From contig JALQUB010000088.1 in NCBI GenBank assembly GCA_023268635.1, positions 1 through 43,537 on the forward strand: a stretch of 43,537 bases of DNA. The letters are read 5' to 3'. Shown piece after piece: positions 1 through 8,354 of this stretch. Source of the DNA: Pseudomonadales bacterium (GTDB taxonomy: Bacteria; Pseudomonadota; Gammaproteobacteria; Pseudomonadales; Pseudohongiellaceae). How positions within the stretch are numbered: position 1 is the first letter of the stretch; each line of letters opens with the position of its first letter. The position numbers were made by a program, and so were the translations under genes. A model generated the notes under the pieces. The model worked only from the letters and a program-made list of their open reading frames with translations, was not told where the DNA came from and did not search any database.

Positions 1-428
1 ATCTGTAATGCATTGAGCGCGGTTAAAGAGCCTTTCACATAGAGCACGAGGGGCGGACATTCTGTCTGTTTTAAGCGAAGCGGGTAGTGCTCAGAATCAT
101 AGCTGACCAAGTGGTGATGCTCGGTCTCGGCCCACGCTAAATCCGCTTCAACCAATGCGATATTCTGCTTGTCTTCCGTGAAATGAAGTAGTTGACCCTG
201 TCCCGGCGCAGGCGCTGCTCCCCCGTCTCGCTTCAGTCTCTCTTTCGCCGTTCGCAATATCTCGCAATGCGACTCACTCACTCCCGCCCGCAACATGTCT
301 TGCTCCGTCTTTGTTAATAAGCCTTGAAGAGAACCCTGCTCTCTCGTCGCGCGGGACAGGGCGGGCGCTCCGCCACCGCGGCAATGGAATAGTGCGAGGG
401 TTAAATTAAGAAGCTGTTCCGGAGACAT
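1..428 (-). CDS. dprA: DprA/Smf DNA-processing protein, N-terminal part (cut by window edge)
   Basis: DprA loads RecA onto incoming single-stranded DNA during natural transformation. The frame is open from the ATG at 428 to the window edge and encodes about 142 residues. The first half resembles the helical N-terminal region of DprA. The second half carries the family signature YPLRL followed by PPLVLYVKG, which marks the start of the Rossmann-like DNA-binding domain. The catalytic-fold remainder lies outside the window. No good ribosome site precedes the ATG. In-frame GTG and TTG codons 6 and 9 bases upstream, behind a G-rich run, are alternatives. It is divergent from def, as in Pseudomonas, but there a LysM-protein gene usually sits between the two and is absent here. 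Identity is fairly sure; the start is not. Confidence 0.8.
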   Translation of the reverse strand, partial: MSPEQLLNLTLALFHCRGGGAPALSRATREQGSLQGLLTKTEQDMLRAGVSESHCEILRTAKERLKRDGGAAPAPGQGQLLHFTEDKQNIALVEADLAWAETEHHHLVSYDSEHYPLRLKQTECPPLVLYVKGSLTALNALQ

Positions 429-574
429 AGCAGGCACCAAGGTCGCGACCCCCCTCACTAATCCCGTGGGCAAGTCGAGTAAATGCGACAATCCGCCGCC
501 AAACTATGGAATAATAGACATCCGGCCCCATATCTACGGGACGAAGCACTAATAGAATTTTGAGGTAGACAAGC

Positions 575-1081
575 ATGGCGTTGCGACCCATATTGGAATT
601 CCCAGATCCGCGTCTGCGCACCGTTGCCAAGCCAGTGACGGCGTTCGACGCCGAGCTGAAAACCCTCACCGAAGACATGATCGAAACGATGTACGAGGCA
701 GAGGGTATCGGCTTGGCCGCCTCTCAGATCGATGTTCACAAGCGGGTACTGGTTATTGATGTCTCTGAGGAAAAAGATAGTCCACAGGTGTTCATCAATC
801 CAACTTTCGATATTCTTGATCAGGAAACCCAGGACTACGATGAAGGCTGCCTGTCAGTACCCGGCTTTTACGAGACTGTCTCGCGTCCTCGGCGCGTGTT
901 GATCAAGGCACAGAACGTCGAAGGTGATGCGTTCGAAATCGATGCCGATGGCATCCTCGCCATCTGTATTCAACATGAAATCGATCATCTCGACGGCAAG
1001 CTGTTTGTCGACTACATCAGCAAACTGAAACGCGATCGAATCCGCAGCAAACTCGAAAAAGCGCATCGAAAAAGCGCATAA
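575..1081 (+). CDS. def: Peptide deformylase
   Basis: This cytoplasmic metalloenzyme removes the formyl group from the N-terminal methionine of new proteins. All three family motifs are present in the 168-residue product: GIGLAASQ at residues 44-51, EGCLS at 90-94 with metal ligand Cys92, and HEIDH at 134-138 with ligands His134 and His138 and catalytic Glu135. The length matches the family (about 170). The ATG is preceded by TGAGGTAG, a good ribosome site. It heads a plus-strand run with fmt 28 bases downstream, so the enzymes that add and remove the formyl group are made together. Nothing unusual was seen. Confidence 0.97.
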   Translation: MALRPILEFPDPRLRTVAKPVTAFDAELKTLTEDMIETMYEAEGIGLAASQIDVHKRVLVIDVSEEKDSPQVFINPTFDILDQETQDYDEGCLSVPGFYETVSRPRRVLIKAQNVEGDAFEIDADGILAICIQHEIDHLDGKLFVDYISKLKRDRIRSKLEKAHRKSA

Positions 1082-1109
1082 ACCGAATTCCCTACCCCCG
1101 AGAAAGCGA

Positions 1110-2087
1110 ATGAAAAAACTGCGTGTCGTCTTCGCTGGTACACCCGATTTTGCCGCCGCACATCTCGCGGCGCTTATCGACGAACAGGCGAGAGCAGAGG
1201 ACTCGGCGTTCGAACTAATCGCCGTTTATTCCCAGCCAGATCGTCCCGCAGGCCGTGGCAAAAAACTCTCGCCCAGCCCTGTTAAACGCGTCGCCGAATC
1301 CGCTGGTCTTCCCGTCTTCCAACCAATTTCCCTACGCAATGAGGAAGCGCGTGAACAACTCGCGGCGCTCAACTGCGATGTCTTGGTCGTCGTCGCTTAC
1401 GGCCTCATCTTGCCTCAGGAAATTCTCGACACGCCACGACTCGGTTGTGTGAATGTGCACGCCTCACTGCTGCCACGGTGGCGAGGCGCCGCGCCGATCG
1501 AACGCGCATTGCTCGCGGGTGATGACAAAACCGGCGTGACGATTATGCAAATGGACGTGGGACTCGACACTGGCGCAATGCTCCTCAAAGCGCCTGTAGT
1601 TATCGATGCGAGAGAGACCCGACTCAGTCTAGAGGAAAAACTCACCACCGCCGGTACAGTCGCCCTGGTGTCAGCGCTGAATCAACTCGAAGCGCTGCAG
1701 GCAAGTGCCGAAACGCAAGGCGACGCATTGAGCACCTACGCGAGTAAAATCGAAAAAACTGAGGCACTCATCGATTGGTCGCTCTCGGCGAGCAGCATCG
1801 ATCTCTTAATGCGAGCAAGCATTGGACGCAATCCTGCCTACACTTTGCTCAATGGCGAGCGCGTTCGTCTTTTAGAAGGTGACGTGGCGACGAGCAATTC
1901 CGGTGACGCACCGGGCACAATTTGTGCGAGCGATAAAAATAGTTTTAGCGTTGCCTGTGGGGAGGGCGTGTTGACTATTAGTCGCGTGCAACTACCTGGA
2001 AAGGCGGCCATGGCTGTGCGTGATATCTTTAATGCGAAACCCGAAACCTTCGCGCTCGGCACGCAATTCGACAGCGAGTCTACCTAG
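1110..2087 (+). CDS. fmt: Methionyl-tRNA formyltransferase
   Basis: The enzyme transfers a formyl group from 10-formyltetrahydrofolate to initiator Met-tRNA. The N-terminal catalytic domain shows FAGTPDFA at residues 8-15, the NVH and SLLPRWRGAAPI block (Asn115, His117, residues 119-130) and MDVGLDTG with catalytic Asp153 by alignment to the E. coli enzyme. The C-terminal OB-like tRNA-binding domain begins around residue 215. There the usual R-A-FNPWP motif after IDWSLSA is replaced by RASIGRNPAYT, a local divergence in an otherwise ordinary protein of 325 residues (E. coli 315). The stop codon directly abuts the rsmB start, which indicates translational coupling in a def-fmt-rsmB-trkA operon. 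Confidence 0.96.
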   Translation: MKKLRVVFAGTPDFAAAHLAALIDEQARAEDSAFELIAVYSQPDRPAGRGKKLSPSPVKRVAESAGLPVFQPISLRNEEAREQLAALNCDVLVVVAYGLILPQEILDTPRLGCVNVHASLLPRWRGAAPIERALLAGDDKTGVTIMQMDVGLDTGAMLLKAPVVIDARETRLSLEEKLTTAGTVALVSALNQLEALQASAETQGDALSTYASKIEKTEALIDWSLSASSIDLLMRASIGRNPAYTLLNGERVRLLEGDVATSNSGDAPGTICASDKNSFSVACGEGVLTISRVQLPGKAAMAVRDIFNAKPETFALGTQFDSEST

Positions 2088-3473
2088 ATGGCCGCTAAGG
2101 GCGCACGCGCAATCGCGGCGAAGGTCCTCAACACACTCCAAAGTGGTACGAGTGGATCGCTCGGCAATTTATTGGATGACTATCGTGATCGTGAGGATTT
2201 TTCGCTGATTCAGGAACTCTGTTTCGGTACCTGTCGATGGTTTCCCGCGCTTGAATTTCTTCTCCACAAATTACTCAGCAAACCACTGAAAGCGAAAGAC
2301 GGTGATGTCCGCTGGCTATTATTAGTTGGTCTTTATCAGCTACGCGAACTCAGCATCGCCGACTATGCGGCGATCAATGAAAGTGTCGAGGCGAGCCGCA
2401 GTCTCAAAAAACCCTGGGCGGCCGCTCTCGTCAACGCGGTCTTGCGCAACTATCTGCGTCGCAAAGACGACTTAGAGAATGAATTACTCTCGGGTGGCTC
2501 TGCCGCTCGCCACGCGCATCCGCAATGGCTCGTCGATGCCATCGAAAAACAATACGGTTATATCGCTCCGGACATTTTCGCAGGCAATAATGTCAGACCG
2601 CCGATGACTCTCCGTGTTAATTTAAACAAGTGCTCGCGCGAGGAATATCAAGAGAAGCTAGCAGAAATTGGCCTACTCGCTTCCGCAGGGCAGTGCGCCG
2701 ATACCGCGTTGATTCTAAATGAGCCTTGCCACGTCGATGAGCTGTTCGGCTTCCGCGATGGTTGGGTCAGCGTACAAGACGAAGCCTCACAACTAGTACC
2801 GTCACTGCTCGAACTCAAGCCAGGTCAGCGCGTCGTCGACGCGTGCGCCGCACCCGGCGGCAAGACCGCCGCAATACTCGAGCGCGAACCCGAACTCGCT
2901 TCGGTGGTCGCGATTGATTCCAGTGCCCGTCGTCTCTCCCGTGTGACCGAAAATTTAACGCGCCTCGACATGGCTGTATCCTCACCTGACGCCTCGTCAA
3001 TTCGCAGTGACGCGACGGTCCGACTCGTCGCCGCGAAGGCCGAAGAATTAGACGCTTGGTGGGACGGAGCCCCAATAGATCGGCTGCTACTCGATGCGCC
3101 GTGTAGTGCAACGGGAGTGATCCGCCGACATCCAGATATTAAAGTGCTGCGCACTCCAGAAGACGTCGCGCACTGCTGTGAGAGCCAGGCGACTCTACTG
3201 CAGAGCCTGTGGCCGTGCCTCGCAGAGGGAGGCCTGCTACTCTATACGACTTGTAGCGTGTTAGCTGAAGAGAATCAAAACACTCTCGAAAACTTTTTGA
3301 ATAGCACGTATAACGCTAAATGTGTGCGCATCGTGGCCGATTGGGGAGTAGAATGCGTGGCAGCTGATGGCCGCAGCCTCGGACGACAGCTCTTGCCGAC
3401 CGATGCAAAAGGGCCAGATGGGTTCTTTTTTGCGCTACTACGGAAAATAACGTCTGCGAGTAAGTCTGAATGA
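2088..3473 (+). CDS. rsmB: 16S rRNA (cytosine-967-C5) methyltransferase
   Basis: RsmB methylates C967 of 16S rRNA using S-adenosylmethionine. An N-terminal NusB-like RNA-binding domain occupies about residues 1-140. The Rossmann methyltransferase domain follows, with the SAM motif ACAAPGGKT at 252-260, motif IV DAPCSATGVIRRHPDIK with Cys339, and motif VI TTCS with Cys389. These two cysteines are the catalytic pair of RNA m5C methyltransferases. At 461 residues it is longer than E. coli RsmB (429). Much of the excess is a segment around residues 295-325 between SAM-fold strands. It starts right after the fmt stop and overlaps trkA by the ATGA tetranucleotide. Confidence 0.95.
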   Translation: MAAKGARAIAAKVLNTLQSGTSGSLGNLLDDYRDREDFSLIQELCFGTCRWFPALEFLLHKLLSKPLKAKDGDVRWLLLVGLYQLRELSIADYAAINESVEASRSLKKPWAAALVNAVLRNYLRRKDDLENELLSGGSAARHAHPQWLVDAIEKQYGYIAPDIFAGNNVRPPMTLRVNLNKCSREEYQEKLAEIGLLASAGQCADTALILNEPCHVDELFGFRDGWVSVQDEASQLVPSLLELKPGQRVVDACAAPGGKTAAILEREPELASVVAIDSSARRLSRVTENLTRLDMAVSSPDASSIRSDATVRLVAAKAEELDAWWDGAPIDRLLLDAPCSATGVIRRHPDIKVLRTPEDVAHCCESQATLLQSLWPCLAEGGLLLYTTCSVLAEENQNTLENFLNSTYNAKCVRIVADWGVECVAADGRSLGRQLLPTDAKGPDGFFFALLRKITSASKSE

Positions 3474-4843
3474 AAATTATTATTCTTGGAGCTAACCAAG
3501 TCGGTGTGACGCTCGCCGAAACGCTCGCCAAAGAATCGAACGACATCACCATCGTAGATTCAGATCCCGAACGCCTGCGTGAGCTCAAAGACCACATCGA
3601 TGTTGGTGTGGTCCCTGGCAACCCCTCGCATCCCGATGTTCTCGAAAGGGCCGGCGGACAAGACGCCGACATGATTATCGCTCTGACCGACAACGATGAA
3701 GTGAATATGGTGGCCTGTCGGGTAGCTTATTCCTTATTCCACACGCCGAAGAAGATTTGTCGCATCCGCGCATCTGCTTACTTTTCGAGTGAAAAATTAC
3801 TCGGCAAACACGGCATCGCTGTAGACGTCGTGATTTCACCGGAGACCATCGTCTCTACCGCCATCGCGCAATTACTAAGCTTACCCGGTTCACTTCAAGT
3901 GCTCGACTTCGCGGACGGCAAAGCGCAGCTGGTGGCGGTCAAGGCATTCTATGGCGGACCGCTCGTTGGGCAAGAAATTCGCTTGCTACGACAACATATG
4001 CCTTCGGTGGATACGCGCGTCGCGGCAATTTTCCGCAAAGACCGACCCATCATTCCAGAAGGCTCCACGGTCATCGAAGCAGACGACGAAGTTTTCTTCG
4101 TCGCCGCGAAGAACGATATACGCGCCTGCATGGGCGAACTGCGACGCTTAGATAAGCCCTATAAGCGCATCATCATCGCCGGTGGCGGTACGGTTGGCCT
4201 CCGCTTAGCAGAAGCGATCGAATCCCTCTACCAAGTGAAGGTGATTGAACGAAATCCGGAGCGTTGCAAGGAGTTAGGCGAGCACCTGAACCACGCCATC
4301 ATCCTGAATGGAGAAGCATCTCAACGAGACCTCCTGATCGAAGAAAACATCGCCGATGCGGATGTCTTTATCGCGCTCACCAATGACGATGAAGCCAATA
4401 TCATGTCTTGCCTACTGGCAAAGCAGCTCGGGGCACGCAAGGTCATGTCGCTCATTTATAACGCAGCCTATGTCGACCTTATTCAAGGTGGTGAGATTGA
4501 TATCGCCATCTCGCCCCAGCAGGTGATGATCGGCAGTTTGCTCACTCATGTACGACGCGGCGATGTGGTGCAAGTCCATTCACTGCGCCGGGGGGCCGCG
4601 GAAGCAATGGAGGCGATTGCTCACGGAGACGCTTCTTCGTCGAGGGTCGTTGGCCGCGCGGTGCAGGATATTGATCTCCCTGAAGGCACTACTATTGGAG
4701 CCATCGTCCGCGGCGACGAAGTACTTATAGCTCACGATGCGACAGTCATCGAATCGGAAGACCATGTGATCCTCTTCCTTGTTAATCGCAAACACATTCC
4801 TGAAGTAGAACGATTATTCCAAGTCGGACTCACGTTCTTCTAG
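3470..4843 (+). CDS. trkA: Trk potassium uptake regulatory subunit TrkA
   Basis: TrkA is the peripheral NAD-binding subunit that gates the TrkH potassium channel. The 457 residues contain two tandem RCK units, each with a Rossmann nucleotide-binding half and an RCK_C half; the second unit starts near residue 232 with IIAGGGTVGLRLAE. The first dinucleotide motif reads ILGANQVG, so the central glycine of GxGxxG is an asparagine where close relatives have GAGQVG; the second motif is intact. The start overlaps the rsmB stop in ATGA. trkH follows 32 bases downstream, so channel and gate are co-transcribed. The length matches E. coli TrkA (458). Confidence 0.96.
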   Translation: MKIIILGANQVGVTLAETLAKESNDITIVDSDPERLRELKDHIDVGVVPGNPSHPDVLERAGGQDADMIIALTDNDEVNMVACRVAYSLFHTPKKICRIRASAYFSSEKLLGKHGIAVDVVISPETIVSTAIAQLLSLPGSLQVLDFADGKAQLVAVKAFYGGPLVGQEIRLLRQHMPSVDTRVAAIFRKDRPIIPEGSTVIEADDEVFFVAAKNDIRACMGELRRLDKPYKRIIIAGGGTVGLRLAEAIESLYQVKVIERNPERCKELGEHLNHAIILNGEASQRDLLIEENIADADVFIALTNDDEANIMSCLLAKQLGARKVMSLIYNAAYVDLIQGGEIDIAISPQQVMIGSLLTHVRRGDVVQVHSLRRGAAEAMEAIAHGDASSSRVVGRAVQDIDLPEGTTIGAIVRGDEVLIAHDATVIESEDHVILFLVNRKHIPEVERLFQVGLTFF

Positions 4844-4875
4844 TGAACCTGCGCTGAGAGAACGGGACCCAAACG

Positions 4876-6327
4876 ATGCATTTCTCACTCATTGCAAAAA
4901 TCCTCGGCATGCTTCTCATGCTCTTCGGCACGATTGCCACCATGCTGCCTATCATGGTCTCTCTATATTATGCGGATGGCTCGGTCGTTGCCTTCGCCCA
5001 GTCTTTTGTGTACATGTTTGTCCTCGGCTTTATCATGTGGGCGAGCAACTACCGGTCTAGGGGGGGGCTGAGCACTCGTGATGGCTTCCTGCTGGTCACT
5101 CTCTTCTGGGCAGTGCTCGGTTCCGCGGGAAGCCTGCCCTTAATTTTTGGTTCAACACAGCTCTCAGTCGTAGACGCCGTGTTTGAGTCGATCTCTGGGC
5201 TGACGGCGACGGGGGCTTCGGTAATCTCTGGCCTCGATGCCTTACCACAATCGATTCTGTTTTATCGTCAACTACTTCATTGGATGGGAGGCATGGGGAT
5301 TATTGTCTTGGCAATGGCGTTACTACCCATGCTCGGCGTCGGCGGCATGCAACTTTATCGCGCCGAAGCACCCGGACCTGTTAAAGACACGAAGCTTGTA
5401 CCGCGCCTGGCCGAAACAGCGAAGGCACTCTGGATTATTTATTTGGCGTTGACCGTCACCTGTGCGGCCGCCTTCTGGCTCGCGGGTATGTCGCTGTTCG
5501 ACGCGATCGCCCATAGCTTTTCGACCATCGCGATCGGCGGATTCTCTACCCACGATGCATCTTTCGGTTATTTCGATAGCAGGGCAATCGAGTTCGTCGG
5601 CATACTTTTCATGTTTCTCGCCGGCGTCAACTTCGCGCTGCATTTCGTCGCCTGGCGCGGGCGTAGCCTCTCTCATTATTTGCGCGATTCGGAATTAAAA
5701 TTCTATCTGTTGATCTTATTAGTCGTTTCCACCGTCACGATTTCTGTCCTCAATCTGTTCGAAGTTTATCCGACGGTTTTCGAAACTTTCATCAAGGGAC
5801 TGTTCCACGTGGTGTCTTTCTCGACAACGACGGGTTTCAGCACCGGTGGCGTCAACGACTGGCCAATATTCCTCCCTTATCTACTCGTCTATATAGGCAT
5901 GGTGGGAGCGTGCGCGGGCTCGACCAGCGGCGGGATAAAAGTGATTCGCGTTCTGCTGTTCTTTAAGCAAGGACTGCGGGAGATAACACGTCTCATCCAT
6001 CCCCATGCCGTAATTCCCATTAAACTCGGCCGGGTTCCTGTACGAGATAGTGTGACTGATGCGGTGTGGGGCTTCTTCGCCGTTTACATCGCTTCGATAA
6101 TGGTGATGATGCTCGCACTGGTGGCGACGGGTGTGGATTTGATTACCGCATTCAGTGCCGTAGCTGCTTGTATCAATAACCTGGGTATTGGCATAGCTGG
6201 TGTTGCGGGGGGCTTCGGGGTTTTGACTGATTCGGCGAAGTGGATACTCAGCTTTGCGATGTTATTCGGACGCCTCGAACTCTTCACGCTCATCGTCCTG
6301 TTCACACCGATGTTCTGGCGCCGTTAA
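4876..6327 (+). CDS. trkH: Trk potassium transporter, membrane subunit TrkH
   Basis: TrkH forms the potassium-conducting pore of the Trk system in the inner membrane. The 483-residue protein is hydrophobic throughout and shows four M-P-M repeats with selectivity-filter loops: TATGAS at 110-115, IAIGGFST at 218-225, TTTGFST at 317-323 and NNLGIGI at 434-440. Each contributes the filter glycine. The glycine-rich CAGSTSGGIK segment (346-355) is the intramembrane gate loop found after the third pore loop in this family. The length equals E. coli TrkH (483). The stop overlaps by 4 bases, tail to tail, with the acyltransferase gene on the other strand, leaving no room for a conventional terminator. 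Confidence 0.96.
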   Translation: MHFSLIAKILGMLLMLFGTIATMLPIMVSLYYADGSVVAFAQSFVYMFVLGFIMWASNYRSRGGLSTRDGFLLVTLFWAVLGSAGSLPLIFGSTQLSVVDAVFESISGLTATGASVISGLDALPQSILFYRQLLHWMGGMGIIVLAMALLPMLGVGGMQLYRAEAPGPVKDTKLVPRLAETAKALWIIYLALTVTCAAAFWLAGMSLFDAIAHSFSTIAIGGFSTHDASFGYFDSRAIEFVGILFMFLAGVNFALHFVAWRGRSLSHYLRDSELKFYLLILLVVSTVTISVLNLFEVYPTVFETFIKGLFHVVSFSTTTGFSTGGVNDWPIFLPYLLVYIGMVGACAGSTSGGIKVIRVLLFFKQGLREITRLIHPHAVIPIKLGRVPVRDSVTDAVWGFFAVYIASIMVMMLALVATGVDLITAFSAVAACINNLGIGIAGVAGGFGVLTDSAKWILSFAMLFGRLELFTLIVLFTPMFWRR

Positions 6328-7250
6328 TAGAACTCGGAATCGTCGGGCTGTCGCCGGAAGCGTTTATATTCCCACTGATATTGCTCTGGTGCGAGTTCGA
6401 CACAGGCTTCGACACTACGATTTATGGCCGCTGCTGATAGTTCTAAATCCTTGTCATAAACGTCTTGATCCGCTTCGTGGACGATGAGTTTAAAACCTCG
6501 TCCCTTAGGAAGACGTTGGGCGAAGCCACAGAACACTTTGGGGTTGCCGCGCTGGGCTAGGCGACTCGTGAGTGTCATCGTGAATGCCGGCTGGCCGAAG
6601 AAATTTGCAAATACTCCTCCCTCATCGTTAGGCACCTGATCCGGCAACACCCCGACCAGCTCGCCTTTCTGCAACGCGGAGAGCAATATGGCAACGCCTT
6701 TCCGATTAGTGGGCGCCAACTTCACACCGGTTTTCGACCGCACCCGCCGCAGCAAGGCGTCCATCTCAGGTATCTTGGGCGGTTGAAACATGAAATTTGC
6801 CGGTATGCCTTCACACACGTAATAGCCGAAAATTTCCCAATTGCCGAGATGAGGCGCGAGCAGAATGACGCCGTCTCCTGTCTGCGCGGCCGCTCGCAGG
6901 CGCTCTATCCCCTCAACCTCGGTAACTAGGGCGAGGGTTTTCGCGGTGGGGAGAATCCAGGCCTTGCCCATCTCGAGCGCGGTACACACCATGCCCCGCA
7001 GACTCTGGCGAACGAGGGCTTCGCGCTCTGGTGGAGAGAGCTCGGGAAAGCAGGTGTCGATATTCCGACGGGTCGTCGACGCAGAACGATTGGGTAATAC
7101 GGCAAATAGCCAGCCAATGAGGCCCGCGAGCCCGTGCAGGACGCGCAGGGGTAGCACCGAACTTATCCGTAAGAAGCCGACGAACAGGCCATGTGTGAGT
7201 GCTCCGGCCACTCGCTTCGAGAGGCTGCGGTCTTGTTGGCGTGCCGTCAT
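6324..7250 (-). CDS. Lipid A biosynthesis lauroyl-type acyltransferase (LpxL/HtrB family)
   Basis: Members of this family transfer a secondary acyl chain from acyl-ACP to lipid A at the inner membrane. The predicted protein of 308 residues has an N-terminal hydrophobic anchor around residues 15-55 and the catalytic HLGNWE motif (His134 and Glu139, the H-x4-E dyad). Downstream blocks such as GVLPDQVPNDEGG and FFGQPAFT are typical of the family. I chose the ATG at 7250 because AGAAGGAAC lies immediately upstream; the open frame extends 26 codons further but lacks such a site. Pseudomonas has a related gene at the same place beside glyQ. Which acyl chain it adds (LpxL or LpxM type) cannot be told from sequence. 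Confidence 0.88.
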   Translation of the reverse strand: MTARQQDRSLSKRVAGALTHGLFVGFLRISSVLPLRVLHGLAGLIGWLFAVLPNRSASTTRRNIDTCFPELSPPEREALVRQSLRGMVCTALEMGKAWILPTAKTLALVTEVEGIERLRAAAQTGDGVILLAPHLGNWEIFGYYVCEGIPANFMFQPPKIPEMDALLRRVRSKTGVKLAPTNRKGVAILLSALQKGELVGVLPDQVPNDEGGVFANFFGQPAFTMTLTSRLAQRGNPKVFCGFAQRLPKGRGFKLIVHEADQDVYDKDLELSAAAINRSVEACVELAPEQYQWEYKRFRRQPDDSEFY

Positions 7251-7403
7251 TGTTCCTTCTTCTGTAATAGGGCCGTCCGCCGCATTATAGTCTAGCGAGA
7301 CCTTTTGAGGCAGAGGCGATTGTTGCACACGCCGCCGGTGGATAACTCGCGGGGAATCGAGGATAATTGCCGCCCTCTAAGTGACTGGTAACATGGCATA
7401 AAC

Positions 7404-8354
7404 GTGAATAAAGCATCCGACCTCAACACCTTTCAGGGCCTCATCTTCGCACTCCAACAATTTTGGGCGGAGCAGGGCTGCGTCGTCCTGCAACCGCTCG
7501 ATATGGAAGTGGGTGCGGGAACCTTTCATCCGGCCACCTTCCTGCGGTCGATAGGCCCTGAATCTTGGAGCGCTGCCTATGTTCAGCCCTGCCGTCGACC
7601 CACTGACGGTCGTTACGGTGAAAACCCGAATCGTCTACAGCACTATTATCAATTCCAAGTCGTGCTCAAGCCGTCACCGAAGAACATTCAGGAGCTTTAT
7701 CTAAAATCGCTCGAAAGCCTCGGCATCGACATGTCTATCCATGACATTCGCTTCGTCGAGGACAACTGGGAATCTCCGACCCTCGGTGCTTGGGGCTTGG
7801 GCTGGGAAGTCTGGCTCAATGGCATGGAGGTCACTCAATTTACCTACTTCCAACAGGTGGGTGGACTCGAGTGTTATCCGGTGACGGGTGAAATCACCTA
7901 TGGCATCGAGCGCATCGCGATGTACCTGCAGGGCGTTGATAGTATTTATGACATCGTCTGGACCGACGGCCCGAATGGCAAAGTTACCTACGGCGACGTG
8001 TTTAAACAAAATGAAGTAGAGATGTCGGCTTACAATTTCGAGCATGCCGCGACCGAACTTTTATTCGGTTATTTCGATGACTGCGAGAAACAATGCCAAC
8101 AGCTCATCGAGAATAAGTTAGCGTTACCTGCTTACGAACAGGTCTTGAAGGCGTCGCATTATTTCAATCTGCTAGATGCACGCCATGCGATCTCGGTGAC
8201 GGAGCGCCAGCGATTCATTCTCCGCGTGCGCACACTCTCTCGCCTCGTTGCGGAAACGTATTACGCAACTCGCGAAGCACTCGGCTTCCCATTGATCGCC
8301 GACGATTTTAAAGAAGACTTTATGCGGAACAAGGGCAAGGAGGCTACGTCATGA
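7404..8354 (+). CDS. glyQ: Glycyl-tRNA synthetase alpha subunit
   Basis: This is the class II catalytic subunit of the bacterial alpha2beta2 glycyl-tRNA synthetase, which binds glycine and ATP. The 316 residues begin with the characteristic [18 protein letters not shown] block. They continue with [19 protein letters not shown] and [26 protein letters not shown], then the class II core ending in FTYFQQVGG and [14 protein letters not shown]. The length is close to E. coli GlyQ (303). The start is a GTG without an obvious Shine-Dalgarno sequence. An ATG 10 bases upstream is closed at once by an in-frame stop. It overlaps glyS by ATGA, ensuring equal production of both subunits. Confidence 0.96.
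   Translation: MNKASDLNTFQGLIFALQQFWAEQGCVVLQPLDMEVGAGTFHPATFLRSIGPESWSAAYVQPCRRPTDGRYGENPNRLQHYYQFQVVLKPSPKNIQELYLKSLESLGIDMSIHDIRFVEDNWESPTLGAWGLGWEVWLNGMEVTQFTYFQQVGGLECYPVTGEITYGIERIAMYLQGVDSIYDIVWTDGPNGKVTYGDVFKQNEVEMSAYNFEHAATELLFGYFDDCEKQCQQLIENKLALPAYEQVLKASHYFNLLDARHAISVTERQRFILRVRTLSRLVAETYYATREALGFPLIADDFKEDFMRNKGKEATS

Noticed and set aside
5801..5816. Possible third parS in trkH (TGTTCCACGTGGTGTC)
   Set aside because: Only the left 12 of 16 bases match; the last four of the palindrome are all wrong, and the stretch is explained by codons for LFHVV.
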